Below are positions 56,101 through 63,462 of a DNA stretch of 64,000 bases, in pieces (position 1 is the stretch's first letter; every line of letters begins with the position of its first letter). Below the pieces are notes generated by a model. It saw nothing but the letters and a program-made list of their open reading frames with translations. It did not search any database and was not told the origin of the DNA. Origin of the DNA: RGIG4097 sp964599875 (GTDB taxonomy: Bacteria; Bacillota; Clostridia; Christensenellales; CAG-917). The position numbers were made by a program, and so were the translations under genes. The stretch lies in NCBI GenBank assembly GCA_964599875.1, contig CAZRHE010000010.1, positions 1 through 64,000 on the forward strand. The letters are read 5' to 3'.

Positions 56101-59100
56101 TGCGCCCACAATGCCGCCGACGTAATTTCCGCTTGCACTCATCGTGCTTTCGTTGACGAGGCGGAGAGTTTTGCCGTTTTTGCCGACGACGTAGGTGTTG
56201 CCGCCCGCGTCGTAGCCCGCGCCTTGCTCGATTGCGCCGACGAAACCGCCGACGTAATTGGTGCCCGTGACGGTGACGTATTTATTGTTTATGGTTTTAC
56301 TCGATGCGTTTTCGGAGTAAAGTTCGCATCCGCTGTCGAGATAACCTGCAATCGAGCCGACGTAATCGTTTCCGCCGACGGTGTATTTCGCCGTGCTCGA
56401 AGCGTTGATATAGCAGGAATCTATGACTGCGTTCTTCGCATATCCGACCACTCCGCCCACGTAATTCGTGCCGTTGAAGTTGCCGTTGAGCGCGATATTT
56501 TTGACGCCCGCTTTGCCTTTGTTTGCAACCGTGTCGATATAGCCGAACAAGCCGACGTAATTACGCGCCGCGCCGTTGCTATCCGAGGTATATTTGAAGT
56601 GGTTGCCGACGTCTATCGTCCTTATTGCGCCGTCCCCGACGAAGTTTCCGCCGAAGTAGGTGACTTTCTTGCCGCTATCCGCTTTGGACGTGGCAAGTGC
56701 GTTTGTAGTTTTGCTCGTTCCGCCCGTCGCCCAAGTGATATTGCCCTTCTCCGTGCCGCCTATGGGTGCGAAGATGATATCCGCAGGCATGGTTATATCC
56801 GTCGTCACGAGGAAGTAACAGCCGTCGTAGAAGAGCGTAGTCGCATTTGACGCCGCGTTCGACAATTTGGAGAATCCCACAACCGAGTCGATAGGTTGCA
56901 TGGTGCCGTTGACTATGTCGCTCAGGCGCAAGAGATAAATCCAGTTGCTGACAACGAAAGGATTATCCTCACTGCCCCAAGTGTTATCTCTGGTCTTTCC
57001 GCTCTTCACGCCGAAGTCCGAATCGATAAGCGAGTAATAAAGTTTCGCGCTATTCGTATAGTTTGCACTGCCGCTGAACGTTATTTCGAGATTTTGTTGA
57101 ATTCTGTCTTTGAGCACGCCGTTTTCAATAGTAATTGTTGGCAGTGCCATAGACACCGTAGTGTAACTCGTCGAATTGCTTGCGTCGTAAACGACTTTGT
57201 TAAAGTACGCGCTTGCGATATAGAAACCGCTCTCGTAACCGCTCTTATATTCGATTACGCCGACGCCGCTATTCTTGAATTTGTTGATATCGTAGCCGTT
57301 GCCGTACGCCGATGCGGGCATGCCGTATGCGGGCCCGTTGTAGCAATAATTTGCGTCCGCCGAACTCAAATCGAACGGAGTGATTGCACGACCCGTCAAA
57401 TTCAAACGCTGTCCGAAAACGGGAGTCGTCTGCGTATTATCCGTGTTTTTATTGGTTTCGTCGTAACAAACGACCACTTTATAAACGTATCCGCCGCTCG
57501 TAACGTTGACGTCGTCACCGCTCGTCTTTGTGAAAGTGGATTTATAATATGAAATGCCGAGGTCGAGTTTATAGTTGGTTTTGTTGACTTTGCTCTGACC
57601 GTTATACGTGAAGTTGTTCGTGCCGTTTGCTCCGCCGACGTTTGCCGTAGGCTCGCTTATTCCGCGTGCGGACACTTGAACGCTGTTCGCAGTATTCATA
57701 TATTGCACTATGCCGAAAGACACGGAGCCGTCCGTGTTTGCAGTGCTGGTTATGTAATTCGGTTTTTCATATTGTAAACCGCTCGTCGCAGTCGTAACGG
57801 CATCTGCCATTTTGATAAGTCCGAGATAATTGCCGTTTGCGACGCTCAATCCCGTTATTCTGAAATAGCCGACCGCCTTTGAAGTGACCAAGTTCCAATT
57901 CGTATCGCTCGACTCGGGATAAACGTGTGCGCTACTCTTGAACACATCTTCTATACGCAACGCTTTGCCCGCGTTAACGGTGCATTTGCCGTATGCGTTG
58001 GAGCCGTAGTAAATCGCCCACGAATTAGTGTACGTACCCGTGGTTACGCCCGACAATCCGCCTACCGTCGTGCCTGTGAGAAGATTGCTATCGTCCACTT
58101 CGACGTAGCATTGTTTAAGCGTAGGAGTGCCGCCGCCGACTATGCCGCCAACGTTGGTGCCGCCGGTGACTGCGCCTTTGTGATAGCACGATTCAAACGT
58201 TGCGCCTTCCGCCCAACCGACTATACCGCCTACGTATTGTCCCGTGCCGTTCACCGTCGCAGTGTGATAAATATTGCTTACGCCGACGCTACTCCACCCG
58301 AAGTATCCTCCGACGTTATGAGTGCCGTATACGTTTTTGTTGACGTGGACGCCCGAAACTGAATGTCCGCTTGCAGGCGCGTTATATCCCGCGATACCGC
58401 CCGTATATCCCGCGCGAAGATATGCGCCGCTGCCACCGATATTGTTCCCGCCGCCTACGGTGACGTTGGTGATAGAGCCCACGTTGTATCCGACCACGCC
58501 GCCGACGTATCCGTCGAAATCACCTTCACTGACAGCCGCGTAAAACTCTCCCGCAATATCGACGAGATTGACGCTGCTATTGCCTATTATCTTGCCCGCA
58601 TTGTATCCGACAACACCGCCGAGGAAAGAGCCCGTTGCGCTACCTATGGTAGCGTTGTTATGTCTTGCGATGATATCCGCGCTTATGGGAGTGGTCGTGC
58701 AACCGCTGAAATCGAGTGTTACGTTTGCGTTATAGCCGACTGCGCAACCAATGACCGAACCGCCGCTGAATCCGCCTATGCCGTTATCGCATGCGTCGAG
58801 TTGCCCCGAGAACGAAGTGCCCTCTTTGAACGCAATCGTCGAAGAGCCCGTAGCATATCCGAAGAAACCGCCGCCGTTTTGTCCGTAAGGTGCGACCACT
58901 TCGCCTTTCTTCGTGTAGGTGTCGTGTTTGCCGACCTTGAAAATACCGCCTTGGTTTTTGCTATCCGTGTTTATATTGCCGGCGATTCCACCCACGTAAC
59001 TTCCGCCCGCGACGGTGCCGTAAAATTCGAGTGTGCCGAGATTTGTTTGAGAGTTGCCCGTTTTCCAATCACCGAAAAGACCGCCTACGTAACTGCCGTG

Positions 59101-62100
59101 ACCGATGATAAGTCCGTTGACCGTAAGCGTGGAACTTGCCACGATTTCAATCGTGCCAGAGCCGACCAAACCGCCCGTATAATCTCCGTACGTGTGTACG
59201 CTATCGGGATAACTTCCGCCCGTGACGTTGCCCGTATTCTCGTTCGTGCCGTCAAATTCAATGCTGCTACCTTCGCCGATGAATCCGCCTACTTTGTGCC
59301 CCGTACCGACGATTTCGCCCGTATTGGTGCAGTTTTTGAAGGATATCTTCCCGGTTGCTCCGCCGACGAATCCGCCGACCTGACTACCCCAGCCGTTTAC
59401 GAGAGCGGAGTGCGTGACGCTATCAAACGAGAAAGCCGCCGTCGTATAACCGAAATAACCGCCCGCTTGGCTCATGCCGTAGACTGCGGAATTGGTATAC
59501 ACGCCAGTGACGTTTGCGCTTGTGTTGTAGCCGATTATGCCGCCCGAGTAACTCGTTCTATAACTACTTCCGCCGACCGTGACGCTTGCTCTGCAATTCG
59601 TTATCGTGCCGGTGTTATAACCGACTATGCCGCCTATGTACTTCGCCGTCTGAACAGTGGTGAAAACGCTACCCGTTTGCACGATATTGGTGCCGCTCTT
59701 GCCGATAATCGTACCGCTGTTGAAACCTGCGACGCCGCCTATCATACCGACGCTTGCGTATTCCGTGCCGTTGATAGTCACGGTTTGCGCACTTCTTTGG
59801 ATTACGTTTGCGTTGATGGGGACAGTCGAACATTTGCTGAAATCGAGAGTGACGCCCACGTTTGCGCCGACCGCACTGCCTATGACAGCGCCCGTATTTC
59901 TACCGGGAGCAATATTACATTCCCATGCGTCGAGTTCGCCCGAAACGTTGGTGCCGTTGTTGAAGGTTATGGTAGACCCGCCCGAAACGTAACCGAAGAA
60001 ACCGCCTGCAAACGCACCGCTGTGCGCGACGATTTCGGTGTTGCTCGTGGTGTTGCCGTCTTTGACGTAAGTTTGAGCGTAGTTTGTCCCGCTATAAGTA
60101 TGCCCGACCTTGAACGTACCGCTCAAAGTCTTGCCGTTGGTGTTGAGGTTGCCGAAAATACCGCCCACGTAACTTCCGCCTGCGACCGTGCCGTAGGATT
60201 CGAAAGTGCCAAGTGCTTTATTGTCGTTTATCGTCCAGTCGCCGAAGATACCGCCTACGTAATTCGAGCCTTTGACAACCGCGGTGTTGCGCATGCTTAC
60301 GGAAGCGATGACCACGCCGTTTGAAGTGACTTGACCGATAATGCCGCCCGTGTAGTTTCCGCCCTCTACTCTGCCCGAGTTGTAGGACGCGCGCAAATTG
60401 CCGTAATTGGATTGACCTGCGATACCGCCCGTATACTGACCGCCGACGACTTTCGCTCTGTTGTTGAACGAGCCGCTATTAAGGCTACTGCCGTATAAGA
60501 AACCTGCGATACCGCCTACGTATTGACGACCGGATGCGGAGATTTCCCCTTCGTTGACGATTGTCCCCGAGAATGCGGCGTCTTGCGTATATCCGCCTAT
60601 ACCGCCGATATAGTCCCCGCCGTTAGAGGTTATCTTGCCCGTGTTTTTGATTTCGTTTCCGTCGTTTGCCGAAACGCTGATACCCGTTGCGCTTGCGCTG
60701 TAATTTCTGCCGAAAATACCGCCCACGCAAGAAGTACCCGTGATAGCGTTGGTGTTGGTTGCCGAAACCGTGATATTGCCGTATTTCGAATAACCGATGA
60801 TACCGCCGACGTTTTCCACGCCCGTGACGGTGCCGTTATTCGTTGCGCCCGACACGACCACTCTATTATCGCTCGTTGCGTCCGTCATGCCGACTATGCC
60901 GCCGACGTTTTCGCGAGAAAGGAGGTCGAATTCCGAGAATTGGACTTTCTTGCTGCCGTTTGCGCCGTGACTGCCGCTGCTGACGTATATATAATAATAT
61001 TTATAACTTACCTTATTATCAAAGAATATATTTTTCCTTAAATAATTGTCTGCGCCGATTCCGATATCCGCGTTGTAATAAAGTTGCGTCCAATTGCTGT
61101 TTGCTTGCAAAGTCGCAAGTTCTGCACCGCCGCCGGTGTTGTAATCCGTGGTGTAATCGTTTTGATTGGAACCGAAGATAAATACGGTTTTCGGCTTACG
61201 GTCGGTTTGAGATGCCGTGTCGTTTGCGTTCGTTATGCCGAAGCCCGAAATAACCGCTCCGCCCTCTATATATGCGACGAAGCCCATAGAGGCTTTTGCT
61301 TCCGAATAATATTTCGTACTCGTATCGCCGTCGTTGACTTTGGAAACGTTTTGACTGCCGTCAGTTTCATACGGGTGCGCGTCGTAATTCACTATGCTGT
61401 ACAAAACGTCCACGCCGTAATCCGTGCCGCTTATCGCACCGCTGTTGGTAGCACTCGCAACCGAGCCTTTCGCCATATAACCGACGATACCGCCCACGTC
61501 TTTTCCGCCGTTGATTGTTCCGCTGTTGGTGCATGCAGACGTATCGCCGATAGCAAGACTTCCGAGGCTGTATCCGACAAGTCCTCCGATACCCCTTCTA
61601 CCCGTAATCGTGCCGCTGTTGCTGCTGCCGTTTATGGTTATAGTGCAATTTGCGTTTGCATAGCCGACGAATCCGCCTATACTCGAGCGATAGCCGTTTT
61701 TGGCGGAGTCCATGCGAATGCCTTCTACGCTTGCGTTGTTGGTGCAATTCGAAATCGTGAGCGTTGCCGCGTTTGCATAGCCGACAAGACCCGCTAACTG
61801 TATTCCGCCCTTGACAGTGCCGTTCGTCGTACAATTCGTTATGCTGACCGTGCCGTTGACGCACCCTGCAAGAATAGCGTGCGAGTTTGTCGAAGTCCCC
61901 GTGCAAGAGCCGCTGACGGTGAGATTCTCGATACTTGCCCCGCTGCCGAGGTTTCCGAACAATCCCGAATACTTCTGATCGGGAATGACCAATCCGCTAA
62001 TCGTACAACCGTTACCTTTTATCGACCCTTTAAACTGATACTCGGTAGACCCCGAAATCCCGCCTATCGGCGAAAACTCCGTCGAAAGCATCTTGATTTC

Positions 62101-62958
62101 GCGTCCACCGCTTGCATATGCGGTTTGACCATTTGCGGTATTCGGTTCTACGGAAAAAGTGGTTCCGCTATAAGTGCTGTAACTCGTCAACACGTCGGTA
62201 GACAAGCAGAGGAAGTCTGTTCTATTACGCAAAGCATAATTCGCCCCCGAAACCGACGGAGTGGCATATGCAAAACTTGAATTGCGTGTAAACGTCAAAA
62301 CGACGTTTGAGAAAGTCAACGTCGGATCGTTATCGTCCGACCCTTGGAAATCTATTTCAACACCTTTTGTTGAAGTTGACAACGTTGCGGTTTTTGCAGT
62401 CGCAATCGTAATGCCCGTGTCTTTGGTTGTTGCAACGGAACTATAACTTCCACTTGTGGTCGTGGATGCCTTTATGCCATAGTCAGTACCTTTATTACCA
62501 CCGCTTGCAGTTGCGGAAATCGTAACGGAAGAGAAATACCCTGCTTGCACCAGCGTGAGTAAATCGCCTGAAAAATTGTAACGTTTTCTATACGTGAAGT
62601 TTGCGTAGTGCCCATCGCTATCCGAAACCATTTTAATAGAAACGGTTGCACCGCTTGAATTATTTGTCATGCCTGTGCCGGACGTAATCGCGTAAGTGTA
62701 GATGTAGTAACTATAAGCAAAGCCACTGCCAACGTCGGTAAGGCTGGTTTTCAAATTACTACCGAAAGATGATATTGTGCCATATGTCGACGAACTGACG
62801 TTGTCGTTTTTCGAGGCGTAGGCGACGTCGGAGCCGACGATATCGACGTCGAAAGCGGAAACAAGACACGCACCAAGGCAAAGCACGAAAAGCAAAGCAA
62901 AAACGGTGGCGCGTGCCACTTTTGAAGTGAGATTGAGTTTTGCATTGCGTTTTGTCAT
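44149..62958 (-). CDS. Giant secreted GLUG-repeat surface protein (6269 aa)
   Basis: One uninterrupted frame of 18.8 kb encodes 6269 residues. Residues 1 to about 45 are a signal peptide (ATVFALLFVLCLGACLVSA). Five blocks of GLUG repeats follow (core NVGGIVGY or YVGGIFG), roughly at residues 320-1650, 2100-2480, 2700-3120, 3440-4400 and 5830-6070. A discoidin/F5-8C-like domain is inserted near 505-683 (KVNDGDTSTKYYSEA, FGITNANDTASQTDRKPKTV). Residues about 4720-5580 form MBG-like Ig repeats (YNGTAYQG-like starts, LTITA ends). The C-terminus (FSWLVKDKTN) has no LPXTG, SLH or transmembrane anchor. GLUG proteins are beta-helical adhesins or fibres. Adhesion is inferred. It heads a four-gene operon with two TasA-type proteins and a BspA-like protein. 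AAAAGG precedes the ATG. Confidence 0.88.
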   Translation of the reverse strand: MTKRNAKLNLTSKVARATVFALLFVLCLGACLVSAFDVDIVGSDVAYASKNDNVSSSTYGTISSFGSNLKTSLTDVGSGFAYSYYIYTYAITSGTGMTNNSSGATVSIKMVSDSDGHYANFTYRKRYNFSGDLLTLVQAGYFSSVTISATASGGNKGTDYGIKASTTTSGSYSSVATTKDTGITIATAKTATLSTSTKGVEIDFQGSDDNDPTLTFSNVVLTFTRNSSFAYATPSVSGANYALRNRTDFLCLSTDVLTSYSTYSGTTFSVEPNTANGQTAYASGGREIKMLSTEFSPIGGISGSTEYQFKGSIKGNGCTISGLVIPDQKYSGLFGNLGSGASIENLTVSGSCTGTSTNSHAILAGCVNGTVSITNCTTNGTVKGGIQLAGLVGYANAATLTISNCTNNASVEGIRMDSAKNGYRSSIGGFVGYANANCTITINGSSNSGTITGRRGIGGLVGYSLGSLAIGDTSACTNSGTINGGKDVGGIVGYMAKGSVASATNSGAISGTDYGVDVLYSIVNYDAHPYETDGSQNVSKVNDGDTSTKYYSEAKASMGFVAYIEGGAVISGFGITNANDTASQTDRKPKTVFIFGSNQNDYTTDYNTGGGAELATLQANSNWTQLYYNADIGIGADNYLRKNIFFDNKVSYKYYYIYVSSGSHGANGSKKVQFSEFDLLSRENVGGIVGMTDATSDNRVVVSGATNNGTVTGVENVGGIIGYSKYGNITVSATNTNAITGTSCVGGIFGRNYSASATGISVSANDGNEIKNTGKITSNGGDYIGGIGGYTQDAAFSGTIVNEGEISASGRQYVGGIAGFLYGSSLNSGSFNNRAKVVGGQYTGGIAGQSNYGNLRASYNSGRVEGGNYTGGIIGQVTSNGVVIASVSMRNTAVVKGSNYVGGIFGDWTINDNKALGTFESYGTVAGGSYVGGIFGNLNTNGKTLSGTFKVGHTYSGTNYAQTYVKDGNTTSNTEIVAHSGAFAGGFFGYVSGGSTITFNNGTNVSGELDAWECNIAPGRNTGAVIGSAVGANVGVTLDFSKCSTVPINANVIQRSAQTVTINGTEYASVGMIGGVAGFNSGTIIGKSGTNIVQTGSVFTTVQTAKYIGGIVGYNTGTITNCRASVTVGGSSYRTSYSGGIIGYNTSANVTGVYTNSAVYGMSQAGGYFGYTTAAFSFDSVTHSALVNGWGSQVGGFVGGATGKISFKNCTNTGEIVGTGHKVGGFIGEGSSIEFDGTNENTGNVTGGSYPDSVHTYGDYTGGLVGSGTIEIVASSTLTVNGLIIGHGSYVGGLFGDWKTGNSQTNLGTLEFYGTVAGGSYVGGIAGNINTDSKNQGGIFKVGKHDTYTKKGEVVAPYGQNGGGFFGYATGSSTIAFKEGTSFSGQLDACDNGIGGFSGGSVIGCAVGYNANVTLDFSGCTTTPISADIIARHNNATIGSATGSFLGGVVGYNAGKIIGNSSVNLVDIAGEFYAAVSEGDFDGYVGGVVGYNVGSITNVTVGGGNNIGGSGAYLRAGYTGGIAGYNAPASGHSVSGVHVNKNVYGTHNVGGYFGWSSVGVSNIYHTATVNGTGQYVGGIVGWAEGATFESCYHKGAVTGGTNVGGIVGGGTPTLKQCYVEVDDSNLLTGTTVGGLSGVTTGTYTNSWAIYYGSNAYGKCTVNAGKALRIEDVFKSSAHVYPESSDTNWNLVTSKAVGYFRITGLSVANGNYLGLIKMADAVTTATSGLQYEKPNYITSTANTDGSVSFGIVQYMNTANSVQVSARGISEPTANVGGANGTNNFTYNGQSKVNKTNYKLDLGISYYKSTFTKTSGDDVNVTSGGYVYKVVVCYDETNKNTDNTQTTPVFGQRLNLTGRAITPFDLSSADANYCYNGPAYGMPASAYGNGYDINKFKNSGVGVIEYKSGYESGFYIASAYFNKVVYDASNSTSYTTVSMALPTITIENGVLKDRIQQNLEITFSGSANYTNSAKLYYSLIDSDFGVKSGKTRDNTWGSEDNPFVVSNWIYLLRLSDIVNGTMQPIDSVVGFSKLSNAASNATTLFYDGCYFLVTTDITMPADIIFAPIGGTEKGNITWATGGTSKTTNALATSKADSGKKVTYFGGNFVGDGAIRTIDVGNHFKYTSDSNGAARNYVGLFGYIDTVANKGKAGVKNIALNGNFNGTNYVGGVVGYAKNAVIDSCYINASSTAKYTVGGNDYVGSIAGYLDSGCELYSENASSKTINNKYVTVTGTNYVGGFVGAIEQGAGYDAGGNTYVVGKNGKTLRLVNESTMSASGNYVGGIVGAIVENSSSGITKFAPEFARNLSNISGGNYVGGIVGAVNGNNVISLENAANSNADTWSYNGTATGGTVLTVGGTDYVGGIAGYLGAGNNLFTRVFSTANVSGGSYVGGLVGEVTGGTFNSCFVSEPETNPVTKDTDKAVASTQYAGGLAGSANGANVAFVDCYMQGFKWSRVTASSGGVAGYASSTVRFENSWALYLVDNADFTTVPRNENGKYIVADSESATSAATYYEMLVFAGLKANTSLTDGQRRAVKSNANAGQGIIPLGVTLPTAGTLGDTTGDTPVQIVFYDGSGTETATDNAFVAENDSSAATMIYIYLGKDAESMSVCRRKATFNNVSDYASAAAWQNAYLSLTKPIQYRAAQYAAVVSLTSTAGPYAGSFQIKYIANYAVNNGTLSGTYVFVSRTISFSYSKDNEVTPRIIASIDDWNTWAQEVKDTNGSWTGYVKLTANIGTASSPVTKTAGMCSTGDITKYRFGGTFDGNGYTITVNITSDNQGTYNELSLFPQAAGATFKNLTIAGMISNNGTTEGNDIGAFVGIARGPLTFLNCKNQATVWGGNTGHNTGGLVGTAGNNNVTFIDCVNEGTVGSAGNYGSKGSVTYGVGGIIGSSGKDNTNGTIVLESCRNAGTVNSDANVGGIIGTTNVTCTIRNSANTGEITGTAAVDDTCSGGIAGVGTAAGNLNIYACYNTGTVVSYGNKAGGILGADSESTSSSSTTKIYYCYNTGEVYTGSKTPQTHKDYGVQAGGIIGTITKVDIQYCYNVGTITANGCVVHSVINVHARVGGIAGYADDTATYTLKNCYNVGLIVIGANVNTSADNYNEISYAAGIIGFSQTPFYNQDCSNNYSLKYQVYRRYVKAGDESKVHDGLTPGTEDGGFKGTNSGLSYGDHKWQTYTQNTTDLSYSGVILPSLADFTSAYFDGSKERIVPLTQNRNYNAYNQNVEADSTVAFGDTGVAAVMNTKGTITYDKGATTISISGVNTGIETGSLGGYIYVYGCLPQLACFALDTKNGLAMTSMGYGYDEVNEQYVLQPAGGEHNPYIVKDGIDLMSITAITQAWGSHYDFDDAYIEFADSTNNLDKDICTYINMPTGETSTDIANAYKFANNGGTLTEGKNYHIFKYGAVVQQKKNYYESGVNSYSGSGQWKSRNAYYNGTAFATGAGISTVNYYPVGMFGNSGDRTFKGTIDGKIKTINANNIHQTDWDGTSRAEVRNVKIDRTIGHAENGSGTPIYSGLFAFIDGATVGNIKVSGSITGRSVSSGGDVHVGVVGHALGNSVLDGLETSGLTLQAINLTGGTRTNAVGGIIGIAEPNKEETITIKNCIVGGSTKIIGFAPNIGGIIGVSSAVSGADASAQVTVENCNVKSAIVNSNTSGGAGSVQTLVGGIVGKSDDVGSLTVTGSSVGTIGNTTTSANNQNVKIYGQYAIGGLAGNATAGVKSNMAFIDCAVYGDVLISRTGNTNDSTYGTAIGGIVGYISDTAAENAFSLFRGTLEFHGTIDTGSTTGVKNIGGAVGYMGTSAVFDSITVRVYGKINATATGTENIGGFAGYGAGGTLDGTFYVAPTLSCASANFVGGFIGLNGGNTYITRTSTINTARENSTTGGQIVGLNYVGGFIGGNQGTLFVGAKEALGATYGTDANKADINLYSSVDGKAYVGGFLGRNSSTLSGEYCEVYNVGVVGGAATSKGASDAPVQIIGGIIGSNMSGASITFSANSKFENAGQVGNSDYTNAYQYYVGGVIGANAGAFSNSGALINTGNVYGREYVGGAIGILISGVISGTLANGSEESASAISYADDSDAYACADGENTVKSTVNGVQIVGGVIGAMLGGASIVADTSVTTLTNYGRVTATAAISNAGGIIGLMYGKISGNANNKVVFRNFGSIDANSFAGGIIGVVDGEVSYGEFTNYSREITFKGDTAMGGAIGAIVTGYGNTYYPSHDSVPTYATNNQLTHITNSKFAYQADEGSTDVVTVKATGATSGSQTVGGKSFAGGLGGVIGVINASDIGSENYWSGNSYYVNGNVIGTGVDNVGGLVGSIDGSKVVIDNMLVYNSAVEGRNNVGGIVGYNNSSVRDKASIVNCFNVKGTIVGTSNYGGIVGNAAKVNNVSTYTEGSYWILPFDNATLNKVDPNRINETLSATFTVAGASNNVAFDDYLVTTTKSETITDTDEKIEIRYTTTGGKLYVDANGTELGGKADMSTTLYYKTTVTTTTSTYNKTDEEWSSPSSTTSTTYTAIGTPKDKLNFSVSHMSAHPTEPSALGYASWAELATAYGGLTYNAALGYGTFGSQSVTYSTGDIEHGFFYVYAENDSAVGATISVDIAGAELNQWNIIANTPAAGTIPSSAMTYNNGAIQVGHIYSKAIVPDGTGYYVYFYGTTPNPSDNNAESDYSALSVHGVTGTNGAQDAVYFDWDTTKKDSNNYGAVGNVLIYFKEVVMESGIVYNGQQRYAPITDMTYATASDGTKSGNKSYYYFDETVDGSVNTATDAGNYDVKANIWFRDSAGKAFTIGSVDSTTTAKYKWTISQRDLELTDSTNKGVGTYDGTFRHFVQFTVANSVYSGDELLKLLGLTAENSTITKVEKSMPDVGANSTTAYYSVGAGASSTSANDCAYTVVGGNYGKADSIQTYTYTVRIFFKDAGSHKVTVQAATGEIGKNYTLAQTTLTVQVNKRVLTITATKTGNGSSYEYNGGTAYQGVTKLTITGFVSGEANKNMFNVDKSESTDSSLIVVSDMKVSGTSVYCDVQTCDAATYKVTVSMNSSVAGASNYRVTGTATHSWTISKHNIKTTGATIKDTTVPYDGKVHYINAEGGTGTGESSNEVTWGKEIVTFTINAKYDGTNVSGGIGAVNVGTYKVTFESGSSGSGTGTVTQESGCLSKRKGADALKNYDIAYEGLTSGSATLTITAAEIEFNWTLGTLVYTGADKGPDVSSVKIGSSTYSNVIYNSNNTITISGVFGGETVTLAVTDYRKSQANEGSSYTAKITGVSSASGKNAAGDTLAKNYAVDDSTNTKAYTIQKSIVKFSYTGSLNDKVYDGNSNYNNFSAMQYKVETTNGGASNPGYTTTEGYYYYNGSKVSDACSKTGAQSYDVWFTLKLNDTTNFKFYNNENVCKVSQKAHITPRGLTVTLNDSSGRAFKTFDNDELYSTVTSTSGNSTAKSKSQRLGKGITVENFCSAGITLTANFREEDRARSAFDEYVNGIFSETVDGKVVYKSGGEYNKMLELALSSSDSSYLNYYIKEVKQRSGASVSSGLSESDTTVYVLCKDSKVSSKINNCTAIASDLKIEITKYTVKADYSWTSQSYANADNTYNTTWNEVTGELRVPSSWNLDVKVKVTNGWMKNSDGTDAKYTKYTRIVGRSGNAKLGATLESGSGKELCVTLRNQPTLIIGYFVQTGDSYQIGSVAGLLIATEYYKGNFNDTTEGTSYNFNIVEMEIPKLVANGVETSYDTWDDFLVAYHDAKGEDYDITTHSQYSDYLAISADIRKEYGLEVEFGDYTDKNGKEKVGYYYWEPIEVEMPTYTNFVQVNDFDMIVTALDLQLINEAFGGNWGVGKTFLNNVLSLSVGSVAVLGDSVFTGGFNGSYDGAGYTINHLTIFATVTSGDTVNIGTFAHVGAPSGTDANGNAYTPAGVVTAVNLRNANIQVLDTRASGTLNVGGIVGYNQAVQAMKDCTFHGVINVQSNGIVNVGGIIGKDESSVADFTVGETKISNTPVYGAIVIATVTVTANTANAGGIVGLAYKGNAYTNIVSVSEIYVTATTVNAGGILGAVNEGSATVTNGYYLQNAIYGVNNDTYVAKSNTYGTAKSYDDLYNGSKSNYNNGVMGESATTKGSYDVVTDRQPMVGANESGIAPRESMRLGDIIDTYVLKYEISQADITIGGKTVQTYKKADSSAYVGRADGTTVNRIGIVHQQHLSLISMFNYMNFELKKDITMYTGYVLKPSPEAFIGTVIGEHVVNARTSNAMPFATSKSDNFSWLVKDKTN
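58080..60230 (-). repeat. Tandem duplication of about 390 residues inside the giant gene
   Basis: Two neighbouring segments match at a 1173-base (391-residue) offset. The phrases TVAGGSYVGGIFGNLNT, VTLDFSKCSTVPINANVI and AVYGMSQAGGYFGY recur as TVAGGSYVGGIAGNINT, VTLDFSGCTTTPISADII and NVYGTHNVGGYFGW. The DNA is diverged, so the duplication is not recent. Confidence 0.75.
60910..61445 (-). other. Discoidin (F5/8 type C)-like domain within the giant protein
   Basis: Residues about 505-683 break the GLUG pattern. Their order of motifs resembles carbohydrate-binding discoidin domains: a NDGDTSTKYYS opening, GAVISGFGITNAND, RKPKTVFIFGSNQNDY, a tryptophan in NSNWTQLYY, and YYYIYVSSGSHGANGSKKVQ. 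GLUG repeats resume right after it. Binding of a glycan is inferred from the fold only. Confidence 0.6.
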
Positions 62959-63058
62959 GGTTTTCCTTTTGGATAGGGGTTTGCGTTTCTGTTTATGGGA
63001 TTCTTCGTCGCACTATGTGCTCCTCTGAATGACATCGAGTGTGAGTGTCTCGTATTAC

Positions 63059-63095
63059 GTCATTCCGAGCGTAGCGTGGGAATCTCGCGGAAGCG
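63059..63095. repeat. GTCATTC...GCGGAAGCG dispersed repeat, copy 2
   Basis: This copy differs at one position from 10326-10362 and also lies just before a GGGGACGG-type element, so the two repeats may travel together. Confidence 0.75.
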
Positions 63096-63110
63096 CACCT
63101 CTTTTCTCAA

Positions 63111-63216
63111 CTTGGGGACGGGGCAAGTTTTGACGTCGAGCATCAAAACCAAGCATGAGTTGCCCCCAAGGGTCGCAAGCGACCGCGTCCCCTTTTAAGG
63201 GCGGGGCACCCGCACC
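63111..63216. repeat. GGGGACGG-type element, inverted copy
   Basis: Read on the minus strand this matches 9891-9975: GGTGCGGGTGCCCCGCCC, then GGGGACG, a GTTTTGA inner arm, and CCGTCCCCAAG. It carries an extra hairpin, GGTCGC AA GCGACC, not found in the first copy. Confidence 0.75.
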
Positions 63217-63379
63217 TGTTTCTTACGCATCGACGCCATCCGCGATATTCTGCGAAATCGCCTTGATGGCACTCGCGACGAAACTCTCTACCGCACGAAA
63301 ATTTTTTGCTACAACTCGGACATAATCTATAACTCAAGTCAGTATTCCGCAAAATTTTCGTTTTGGTCCGTTTTGGTGT

Positions 63380-63408
63380 ATTATAGGCGGGCACACACAT
63401 ATGCGCGA
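63380..63408 (-). promoter_or_regulatory. Weak promoter candidate for the giant gene
   Basis: The minus strand has TATAAT (63380-63385), followed by ACAC as at 37147. The expected -35 position is TCGCGC, a poor match. The spacer starts ATATGTG, as at 37147-37175. A leader of about 410 bases would include both dispersed repeats. An activator or another sigma factor may be needed. Confidence 0.3.
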
Positions 63409-63462
63409 TACTTGCACATAAATAGTTTATAACGAATATAGGCGTTTGGCAAGTGCTTTTTT

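Noticed and set aside
58363..60324. Plus-strand reading frame of 653 codons
   Set aside because: The repeating ADYAADV-like pattern is the reverse complement of GLUG codons. Similar frames occur along the whole giant gene.
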